Below, one piece after another: positions 57,575 to 64,000 of a stretch of DNA of 64,000 nt. Origin of the DNA: Dyadobacter sp. 3J3 (GTDB lineage: Bacteria; Bacteroidota; Bacteroidia; Cytophagales; Spirosomataceae); the NCBI RefSeq assembly GCF_009801115.1, contig NZ_VTOL01000006.1:124001-188000 (forward strand), in the 5' to 3' direction. The notes below the pieces were generated by a model. It was not told the DNA's origin, ran no database searches, and saw only the letters and a program-made list of their open reading frames with translations. Position 1 is the first letter of the stretch; every line of letters begins with the position of its first letter. The translations under genes were made by a program, and so were the position numbers.

Positions 57575-58723
57575 ATGAAAAACTTAGAAATTACCGACGA
57601 TAAAAAAACAAAAACGGCCAGAAGAGCCAGTTTGCTCATTTTTCTTGTTTGCGGCATTGGTCTTTCAAGTTGGGCACCGATGGTACCTTTTGCCAAAATT
57701 AATCTTGGGCTTGATGATGCTGCGCTGGGACTTGTGTTGCTTTCACTGGGTGCTGGAGCTATTTTGACGATGCCTTTTACCGGTTTTTTTATAAATAAAT
57801 TCGGAAGCAGAAAAGTGATGCTTGTGGCTGCTATCATGATTGCAATAGCGCTTCCACTGCTTCTTTTAACAAAATCTGCCTGGGAGCTGGCGGCAGTTCT
57901 TTTTGTTTTCGGGGCGTCAATTGGCTCTATTGACGTAGCTATGAATTCTCATGCGGTTTTGGTACAGGAAAAATATGGCAGACATATCATGTCCTCTTTT
58001 CATGGCATGTTTAGTCTGGGTGGTCTTGCCGGTTCTATCGGACTTGGGTTTTTGATAAAATTAGGACTTTCTCCTTCCGTGGCAGCGGTGAGTATATCGG
58101 TCATGCTTGTAGTTATTGCAGGCAGTCAGTACCAATATCTTTTTGCCAAAGCTGAGGAAAAAAGTGTGGATTCTTTTTCATTCAGTTTGCCAACCGGGCC
58201 TGTCGTAGCGCTGGGATTAATGTGTTTTGTTTTCTTCCTGGCCGAAGGCGCACTGCTGGACTGGAGTGCTGTTTTTCTGCAATTCAACAGAAATTTTGAG
58301 CCGTCCATGGCAGGGTTGGGATATGCTGTTTTTTCTGTTGCAATGGCGGTTATGCGTCTTACAGGTGATAAAATTATTCATAAAATTGGTTCGTCAAAAG
58401 TTGTTTTGTACGGCGCATTGGTCGCATCAGCAGGTTATTTTATAGCCGTTTCAATTCCCTGGCCCGGTGCTGCGCTAATTGGTTTTGCATTGGTAGGCCT
58501 GGGGGCGGCTAACGTTGTTCCTGTTTTTTTTACGGCTGCCGGCAATATTCCCGGTATAGCTCCATCTGTGTCTTTGCCTGCGGTTACTACGCTGGGTTAT
58601 ATGGGCCAACTGGCAGGGCCAGCCATGATCGGATTTATTGCGGATGCTTTTTCGCTTCCGATTGCCCTCGGATTTGTCGGTGTTTTGCTTCTGATCGTCG
58701 CTTTCACCTATAAAGAGAAATAA
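57575..58723 (+). CDS. MFS transporter, YbjJ-like
   Basis: The ATG at 57575 is used because a longer frame overlaps the palindrome. The 382-residue protein has 12 helices and resembles, from memory, the YbjJ branch of MFS: GIGLSSWAPMVPFAKINLG, FVFGASIGSIDVAMNSHAVL, MMSSFHGMFSLGGLAGS-type and FFLAEGALLDWSAVFLQ. The divergent DeoR regulator suggests its substrate is a sugar or sugar-derived compound. Confidence 0.9.
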   Translation: MKNLEITDDKKTKTARRASLLIFLVCGIGLSSWAPMVPFAKINLGLDDAALGLVLLSLGAGAILTMPFTGFFINKFGSRKVMLVAAIMIAIALPLLLLTKSAWELAAVLFVFGASIGSIDVAMNSHAVLVQEKYGRHIMSSFHGMFSLGGLAGSIGLGFLIKLGLSPSVAAVSISVMLVVIAGSQYQYLFAKAEEKSVDSFSFSLPTGPVVALGLMCFVFFLAEGALLDWSAVFLQFNRNFEPSMAGLGYAVFSVAMAVMRLTGDKIIHKIGSSKVVLYGALVASAGYFIAVSIPWPGAALIGFALVGLGAANVVPVFFTAAGNIPGIAPSVSLPAVTTLGYMGQLAGPAMIGFIADAFSLPIALGFVGVLLLIVAFTYKEK

Positions 58724-58785
58724 TAAATTCAGCAGGAGCTGTTTGGGAACTTCTGTTTTCTGAAAAATTTTAACCTAATTGCTTC

Positions 58786-59556
58786 ATGATCATAGCTACC
58801 TATAATGTTAATGGCGTAAACGGCCGTTTGCCGGTGCTGCTGCGATGGCTTAAGGAAAAACAACCGGATGTTGTTTGTTTGCAGGAATTGAAAGCGCCGC
58901 AGGAAAAGTTTCCTGAGAAGGAAATAAATGATGCAGGATATCATGCAGTTTGGCATGGGCAAAAAAGCTGGAATGGTGTTGCTATTTTGTCCCGTGATTC
59001 CGAGCCACAAGAAGTTAGAAGGTCTTTGCCAGGTGACGACGAGGATGATCAAAGCCGTTATATTGAAGCGATTGTCAGCGGAGTATTGATCTGTTGTCTT
59101 TACCTTCCAAACGGAAATCCCTCTCCCGGGCCTAAGTATGATTACAAATTACGTTGGTTTGATCGCTTGCAAGCGCACGCGGATTACCTTTTAAAAGAAA
59201 ATGTTCCGGTTGTCTTAGCCGGGGATTATAATGCAATTCCCACCGGATTGGATGCTTACAAACCGGAACGCTGGGTTGATGACGCCCTTTTCAGGCCTGA
59301 AACAAGAGCCGCCTACAAGTCGCTTGTGGACCAGGGCTGGACCGATGCACTCAGGCACCTTTATCCTGATGATGTCATTTATACTTTCTGGGATTATTTC
59401 AGAAAGGCTTATGATCGAAACGCAGGACTTCGGATTGATCATTTTCTTTTAAATCAGCAGGTTTTGAATCGTCTGGTTGCGGCTGGTGTTGATAAGGAAG
59501 TTCGAGGCTGGGAAAAAAGCAGTGATCATGCGCCGGTATGGATCGAGCTGAGCTAA
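58786..59556 (+). CDS. xth: Exodeoxyribonuclease III
   Basis: This 256-residue enzyme begins MIIATYNVNGVNGRLPVLLR and has all motifs of the ExoIII/APE family: VVCLQELKAPQEKFP, VVLAGDYNAIP, GLRIDHFLLNQQVL and SSDHAPVWIELS. It cleaves AP sites and degrades the 3' end of DNA in base excision repair. It lies 62 bp after the MFS gene. The frame and length are normal. Confidence 0.96.
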   Translation: MIIATYNVNGVNGRLPVLLRWLKEKQPDVVCLQELKAPQEKFPEKEINDAGYHAVWHGQKSWNGVAILSRDSEPQEVRRSLPGDDEDDQSRYIEAIVSGVLICCLYLPNGNPSPGPKYDYKLRWFDRLQAHADYLLKENVPVVLAGDYNAIPTGLDAYKPERWVDDALFRPETRAAYKSLVDQGWTDALRHLYPDDVIYTFWDYFRKAYDRNAGLRIDHFLLNQQVLNRLVAAGVDKEVRGWEKSSDHAPVWIELS

Positions 59557-59606
59557 TGACTAATTTCGGGATACCGGTTTTTTTTGGTAGTAAGTTCTTT
59601 TAAAAT

Positions 59607-60101
59607 ATGAGAATCTCGTGGTCTGCTAAAACCTTGATTTCACACTTAAATCTTATTTGCAATACGTTGAAGATTAAATCTGATATACCGCAATTATTTC
59701 TTCGTCTCGCACCCGGCATCGGCTTTTTACTACCGGTTATGGATCGTTTTGGATGGCTTGGAGAGGCGGGTTTTAGTGGAAATGCTTGGGGGAACTGGGA
59801 GAATTTTGTTGGTTATACCAATACTCTCATGCCATTTTTTGATAAATCAATTGCCCATGTTCTGACCACTGTCTGAGAGATCGTTTTTGGCATAACCTTA
59901 ATGATCGGTTTCCAGACAAAACTGGCGGAGATCGGCAGTTTTTTACTGACCTTATTTTTTGCTCTAAGCATGTTTGCTTTTGCAGGTTACAGGGCACCTT
60001 TCAGTTACTCTGTTTTCACGGATAGTGCGGCGTCTTCGCTGCTTGCCTCAGTATCTGGGTACAAATGGAGTGTTGACAATTACTTTTTATCACAAACATA
60101 A
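59607..60101 (+). pseudogene. DoxX-like membrane protein gene broken by an in-frame TGA
   Basis: The frame runs 89 codons (LFLRLAPGIGFLLPVMDRFG, FVGYTNTLMPFFDK), stops at TGA 59874-59876 and continues in the same frame to TAA at 60101 (EIVFGITLMIGFQTKLAEIG, LFFALSMFAFAGYR). Joined, it is about 164 residues with four helices, the size and shape of a DoxX family protein. A single base change explains the stop. Read-through or a sequencing error are alternatives. Confidence 0.8.
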
Positions 60102-60484
60102 ACTGAAGTGGAAAGATTTTTTGATCTTCTACAAATTCCTTAAGACGTCAGGAACAAGCTGTTGTAATTTTCGAAAAATATATAGTACTAAAAAATCCTG
60201 TTCCTGAAATATTTTCAGGGAGCAATTTTTTTATATATAACTGAAAATAAGTAATTTATAATTTTAAAAAGTCATCCAAACAATAAATCTCCAATCCTGA
60301 AGCATCAAGATCAGGAAATATTTTCAAAACTTTAAAGTAAAACAAATCTCATGATCGTCTACCATTTTAGAAAGGCGAAAACAGAATAGAAAATTAATAA
60401 CAAGACCAGTAACCGCCCTTCAGCAATAGTAATAAATTTTGAAAAATACATTTTAAAACAATTATCATCTTTAAAGTTCAGAAC
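60102..60484. other. Intergenic region with terminator
   Basis: These 380 bp without a gene contain a terminator at 60201-60221. A longer-range inverted repeat TCAGGAACA/TGTTCCTGA spans about 60150-60208. The rest is AT-rich and probably leads into the small membrane gene at 60485. Confidence 0.4.
60201..60221 (+). terminator. Rho-independent terminator downstream of the DoxX relic
   Basis: A 9-bp stem (60201-60209 with 60213-60221) with a 3-nt loop and one wobble is followed by a run of seven T residues. Confidence 0.75.
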
Positions 60485-60775
60485 ATGAAAAATAACTTTC
60501 GTTTCGTACTCCCGCGTCTGATCGGCGCTACTTTAGTCGTTGGTTTGGCTGCTTTTGTCATTACAACACTTTTCAAATTAATGTTGGGCCTTGTACTTAT
60601 CGGAGGCGTTGTAGCCCTGATACGGCGCGCAGCTGGCAGAAATCAAATGATGCCGTCACACATTCGTAATGGCCAGTTTAGACACAACGAAGTGATTAAT
60701 ATTGAAGGCGGAAATCCATGGGCAGCAAGGGCAAATGCAGTACATAATACTTCGACAATCGTACCAATTAATTAA
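60485..60775 (+). CDS. Small membrane protein of unknown function (96 aa)
   Basis: This 96-residue protein has a basic start, a long hydrophobic stretch (LIGATLVVGLAAFVITTLFK and LMLGLVLIGGVVALIRRAAG) that can form one or two membrane helices, and a polar C-terminus (ending NTSTIVPIN). I do not recognise the family. It is followed 122 bp later by Hsp20. Co-expression under stress is a guess from position. Confidence 0.6.
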   Translation: MKNNFRFVLPRLIGATLVVGLAAFVITTLFKLMLGLVLIGGVVALIRRAAGRNQMMPSHIRNGQFRHNEVINIEGGNPWAARANAVHNTSTIVPIN

Positions 60776-60897
60776 AATAACAAACCAAACCTTAATACTT
60801 CTTTTTGCCGGTTCCTGCTTTTGGAATTGAATGGGAAAGTATTGCCCTTGGGAAAACAAATAATTTAATCAGAACAAAAAACTTAAAAATAAAAGCC

Positions 60898-61371
60898 ATG
60901 TTTAATCAACAAACAACAACAGATTCACAAAATCAACAAGGATTTGGCCCGGGACATCACAGATGCGGCGGTCCTTTCAGAAAATTTGCAAACAAATTTG
61001 GGGGTAAATCACCCTGGGATAGTGTTTTAAACAGTTCCTTCGGAAACCGAAAAGCGGTAAATATTGAAGAAAAAGAATCTTCCTTTATCATCTCACTTTA
61101 CGCCGCCGGACTTGTTAAAAGCAATTTTAAAATATCATTTACAGGTGATGTGCTCAATATTGCCTACGCCGCGCATAAGGAAGATGCTACGAGTCAGAGC
61201 ACATATACCTACCAGGAATATGAACCCGTCTCTTTTGAGCGTTCGTTTCAATTAAATGGAAAAGTGCTGACGGAAAATATAAGTGCTTCATACACGGATG
61301 GTGTGCTGATTATCACGCTGCCTAAAAATCCTGAAACAAACAAACCGGGTCAGGAAATTAATGTGAACTAA
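60898..61371 (+). CDS. Hsp20/alpha-crystallin small heat shock protein
   Basis: The ATG at 60898 is preferred over a 31-residue extension. The 157-residue protein has a Gln/Gly/His-rich N-terminal part (including PGHHRCGGPFRKFANKFGG) and an alpha-crystallin domain (about 55-145: VNIEEKESSFIISLYAAGLV, SFERSFQLNGKVLTENISAS, YTDGVLIITLPKN). ATP-independent holdase chaperones of this family bind unfolding proteins. The N-terminal region is unusually rich in Gln, Asn and His. Confidence 0.92.
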   Translation: MFNQQTTTDSQNQQGFGPGHHRCGGPFRKFANKFGGKSPWDSVLNSSFGNRKAVNIEEKESSFIISLYAAGLVKSNFKISFTGDVLNIAYAAHKEDATSQSTYTYQEYEPVSFERSFQLNGKVLTENISASYTDGVLIITLPKNPETNKPGQEINVN

Positions 61372-61600
61372 GGCTCATTTGTAAATTGAGGGTGTGACTG
61401 ATTTGGTTACGGCTTCGATTGGTTAATAAAATCAATAATGATAAACGTATAGCTGTTATCGTTATTATTTACAAAATTGTGCAAAATAGGTCAGTTTCAT
61501 TTGATCAGGTAAAATCCTCTAAACTGCTTTTTATTACAACTATCCCACTGCATAGGCGTAGTATTGGAAGCTGAATTTAAACAACTATAAAAGGGCCGGA

Positions 61601-61645
61601 AACTAGCCTGATAATAAATTTGTAAATTTATTATCAGGCTAGTTT
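61601..61645 (+). terminator. Perfect 21-bp hairpin with T-run
   Basis: The arms 61601-61621 and 61625-61645 pair perfectly with a 3-nt loop, followed by a TTTTC run. It lies 230 bp after hsp20 and is the only terminator candidate there. The near-perfect, loop-poor shape is unusual. Confidence 0.65.
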
Positions 61646-61705
61646 TCTTGTAATCAAGTATATATTTTTATTTTTATGTTTTTGACAAAAACAAATTAAA
61701 ATCAA

Positions 61706-61719
61706 TGCAAACGTTTGCA
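61706..61719. promoter_or_regulatory. LacI-type 14-bp palindrome upstream of inositol-phosphate synthase
   Basis: TGCAAACGTTTGCA is a perfect palindrome with the central CG typical of LacI/GalR-family operators. It lies about 130 bp before the start of the synthase gene. No LacI-type gene is in the window, so the regulator would be encoded elsewhere. Confidence 0.5.
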
Positions 61720-61846
61720 ATAATTTTTACGTTGCTTTGGAAGCGATTTCTAAATGTGCTTAATATTGGAGTGGGTCATCTTGGAAATCTAATTTCAGTA
61801 CCATTTAATTTTTGTAAAACCTTTAAATAGAACATAAGATAAACTG

Positions 61847-63058
61847 ATGCAAAATCAAGCTGAAAAAATAAAAGTTGCAATTTTGGGCGTGGGGAACTGC
61901 GCAAGCTCATTGGTGCAGGGCGTTGAATATTATACCACATTTTCGGATAAAACCTCGGGTCTGATGGCAGATAACATTGGTGGCTACAAGGCAGAACATA
62001 TCGAATTTGTTTGTGGATTTGACATAGATGAACGAAAGATCGGGCTTCCGCTGGGTAAAGCTATTTTTGCCAAACCAAATTGTACGATCGTTTTGAATCC
62101 CGATGTTAAGTCACCGGCTCCGGTTTATCGTTCACCTGTTATTGACGGTGTTTCTCCTCAAATGGCTGCCTACCCGGCCGAAAACCGTTTTGTAATAAAA
62201 GATGAATTAAAAACAACGGATGTTTTAATTAATCCGGCAGGTTATGATACGAATCTTGTTGCTTCACTTCGTAAAGAGGTTATTGAGCACTTAAAAGATC
62301 ATCAGGCCGAGATTCTGATCAATTATCTTCCGGTAGGCTCACAGCTTGCTACGGAGTTCTATGCCGAAATTTGCCTTGAACTGGGCATTTCACTGGTAAA
62401 CTGCATTCCGGTTTTTATCGCATCCGACCCTGTTTGGGAGCAAAAATTTATAGACGCGGGAATTCCTATTATCGGGGATGATATGAGGAGTCAGTTTGGT
62501 GCCAGCATTGTTTCTCAGATGTTGCAGGAACTTGCCTTTGAGCGCGGGCATCACGTAAAAGCGCACATTCAACGTAATGTTGGCGGTAATACAGATTTTC
62601 TTAATATGGAGGATAAAAACCGTCTTAAATCAAAAAAAATATCAAAGGAAAATGTAATTCGTGCCCAAAATGATATCAGGGGTATTGCTACAAATGATAG
62701 TTTTTTACATGCAGGGCCGTCTGAATATATTGCTTATTATGGTGATAACAAGGTTGCTAATTTCAGGTTGGAGCTGGAAGGATTTATGGGAGCTCCTGTC
62801 ATTTTAGATGCGCAGCTGTCGGTGCAGGATTCTCCCAATTCAGCAGGCGTGGTCATTGATGCGATCCGCTACGTATACGTTGCCAGGGAACTTGGCCTGG
62901 TCGGCGCACTCAGAGGTCCATCCGCGTCAACACAAAAAACACCGCCGCAGCAAATGATGTTCAGCGACGCAATTTATGAATGTCATGCACTTGCCAAAAG
63001 GGAGTTGACCGAATCGACAAAAAAACAGTTGAAGCCCGCGTCTTTTTTAGTGAGTTAA
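61847..63058 (+). CDS. ino1: Inositol-3-phosphate synthase (myo-inositol-1-phosphate synthase)
   Basis: This 403-residue NAD-dependent enzyme converts glucose 6-phosphate to inositol 3-phosphate. Motifs of the short bacterial/archaeal type are clear: ILGVGNCASSLVQGVEYYTT for NAD, LINPAGYDTNLV and NYLPVGS, then RNVGGNTDFLNM, LSVQDSPNSAGVVIDAIRYV with the catalytic lysine region nearby, and a C-terminal RGPSASTQKTPP. The product feeds inositol lipids or compatible solutes. No phosphatase or synthase partner is in the window. Confidence 0.95.
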   Translation: MQNQAEKIKVAILGVGNCASSLVQGVEYYTTFSDKTSGLMADNIGGYKAEHIEFVCGFDIDERKIGLPLGKAIFAKPNCTIVLNPDVKSPAPVYRSPVIDGVSPQMAAYPAENRFVIKDELKTTDVLINPAGYDTNLVASLRKEVIEHLKDHQAEILINYLPVGSQLATEFYAEICLELGISLVNCIPVFIASDPVWEQKFIDAGIPIIGDDMRSQFGASIVSQMLQELAFERGHHVKAHIQRNVGGNTDFLNMEDKNRLKSKKISKENVIRAQNDIRGIATNDSFLHAGPSEYIAYYGDNKVANFRLELEGFMGAPVILDAQLSVQDSPNSAGVVIDAIRYVYVARELGLVGALRGPSASTQKTPPQQMMFSDAIYECHALAKRELTESTKKQLKPASFLVS

Positions 63059-63423
63059 ATTATATTTTTAGTATATGAAATTTTCAATTTTATCTATTGC
63101 TTTGTAAAATTGCCGGCTTCACTGTCTTTCGGGCATATGGAGCCGGTTATTTTAACGATAGTTAACGTCCCATTTCCGGCACGAAATATCCGGAATCAAT
63201 AGGCAGAATTTTGAGATTGGCTGGGAATCTGATTTGCATGTGGTATCAGATGCATTTGATCGATGACTGGCCGGAGAAGGAACTTACATTGGGGATCAGC
63301 AGATAATCCCGGATCGTTATGGGTATATTGAATAAGCGTTCACGACTTTTTTCTTTGCACAGAGCCGAGATGTAACCGGACAGGTAGGAGCTCCCAAACT
63401 TCCCGGCGCAAGGGAGTAAATTT
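63059..63423. other. Intergenic region with coding-like debris
   Basis: About 365 bp lie between the synthase and the convergent response regulator. A hairpin (63106-63153) may terminate the synthase. Further on, protein-like text (GEGTYIGDQQIIPDRYGYIE near 63270-63335) suggests decayed coding sequence, but no start or intact frame exists. Confidence 0.35.
63106..63153 (+). terminator. Possible terminator of inositol-phosphate synthase
   Basis: A 13-bp inverted repeat with one mismatch and one wobble (63106-63118 with 63141-63153) has a GC-rich core and a 22-nt loop. It lies about 48 bp after the stop. The T-run is short, inside the arm. Confidence 0.5.
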
Positions 63424-63852
63424 TCAGATCTTGGAATTGAGGCCCGAAAAAAACTGATCTACAAAACATATTTTAATTCCACGCGCTATGCTCTCGTAGC
63501 CATCCATCGTGATAGGTTTTGTAATAAATGTATTGATTCCTAACTGATAGGCCTGTTTTCTTAATGCAGCATCCTGGGAAGTGGAAACCATAAGCGCAGG
63601 AATATTTTTGAATTCAGGTTGGGACTTAATAATACTGATCGCTTCCAGGCCGTTAAGTCGCGGCATGTTCATATCAACAAGAATTAAGGTCAAATTTCTG
63701 GTTTTATTTTTACAACTGATCAGATCAACCAGATCCTGGCCGTCAGTAGCTTCAATAATAATTGTTTCAGGAAGTATTGAAATAATTGCTTCTCTTAAGA
63801 ACAAGCGGTCATCTTCGTCGTCATCTGCCAAATAAATTTCAACCTGTCCCAT
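63424..63852 (-). CDS. Single-domain response regulator
   Basis: The ATG at 63852 is preferred over a 28-residue extension, giving 142 residues. It is one receiver domain: acidic pocket in YLADDDEDDRLFLREAI, phospho-acceptor Asp in LILVDMNMPRLNG, Thr/Ser in PALMVSTSQDA and Lys in TFITKPITMDGYESI. There is no output domain. Single-receiver proteins in Bacteroidota of this Rcp1-like type pass phosphate between kinases. The kinase partner is not obvious nearby. Confidence 0.9.
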   Translation of the reverse strand: MGQVEIYLADDDEDDRLFLREAIISILPETIIIEATDGQDLVDLISCKNKTRNLTLILVDMNMPRLNGLEAISIIKSQPEFKNIPALMVSTSQDAALRKQAYQLGINTFITKPITMDGYESIARGIKICFVDQFFSGLNSKI

Positions 63853-64000
63853 TAAAAATTTGTTCACTATTGATTTGACAAACTCGACAGCTGCTACTTT
63901 TTGCAGCTTTGATAGGTAAAGATAATTTTTAATCAATAGGTTTCAAATTAATTTGATCGTATCAAATTATTTCGACCGTACAGATTGTCAGGATTAAAAG

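Larger units (their letters stand above)
61372..61846. other. Regulatory region before inositol-phosphate synthase
   Basis: These 475 bp have no gene. They hold a 21-bp hairpin (61601-61645), a 14-bp LacI-type palindrome (61706-61719) and AT-rich sequence leading to the next gene. No exact promoter pair was found. Confidence 0.45.

Noticed and set aside
59874..59876. In-frame TGA read as selenocysteine
   Set aside because: No hairpin of the SECIS type is evident immediately after it, and the family has no known selenoprotein. A nonsense change is simpler.

Overview
The window looks like chromosome of a Bacteroidota bacterium of the order Cytophagales, most like Dyadobacter or a close Spirosomaceae relative. 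This is judged from gene families, not a database match. Signs are a SusC/SusD pair behind an ECF sigma/FecR switch, a two-propeller (Reg_prop) hybrid histidine kinase, PorV of the type IX secretion system, GAF/PAS kinases, and the Bacteroidota promoter signature (TTTG at -33, TAnnTTTG at -7). No rRNA, tRNA, CRISPR array, transposase or phage gene was seen. About 48 intact protein genes are supported, plus one clear pseudogene, a few possible relics and one gene cut by the window edge.

Layout. 1-1430: a GAF/PAS sensor protein, cut by the left edge. 1615-8268: an RND multidrug efflux operon (tetR-tolC-adaptor-pump) with a visible promoter, two stacked TetR operators and a terminator. 8328-10180: a sodium:solute symporter with an overlapping 47-residue membrane protein. 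10601-16325: envelope genes, a large TspO-like protein, an ECF sigma factor and a lipoprotein phosphatase. 16621-30905: the main catabolic island, running ECF sigma, FecR, SusC with STN domain, SusD, TolB-propeller amidohydrolase, M20 peptidase, Tat-exported PLP aminotransferase and AEC permease. Its enzymes point to a peptide, amide or amino-acid conjugate rather than a glycan. 30975-35040: accessory genes, namely a putative PD-(D/E)XK nuclease, an OmpA-type protein and an AAA/DUF4143 ATPase with phased repeats at its promoter. 35639-43459: envelope and membrane proteins (PorV, barrels, AI-2E exporter, transglutaminase, PAP2, DUF2306). 43688-45661: an unusual cytoplasmic trypsin-like protease/NUC endonuclease fusion. 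46698-51863: LytTR regulator, two sugar-phosphate-isomerase-like proteins, an MBL hydrolase, an SDR and a Crp/Fnr regulator. 52463-58723: the hybrid kinase, then a divergent DeoR/MFS pair sharing a 38-bp perfect palindrome. 58786-63852: exonuclease III, a DoxX pseudogene, Hsp20, inositol-3-phosphate synthase and a response regulator.

How genes work together. In the island, SusCD would bind and import the substrate while the STN domain signals through FecR to the sigma factor. The amidohydrolase and M20 peptidase would cleave it, and the aminotransferase-like enzyme and permease would process or move the amino-acid product. The most novel candidates are this island with its exported PLP enzyme, the protease-nuclease fusion, the lone restriction-like nuclease, and several unexplained palindromes and repeats.
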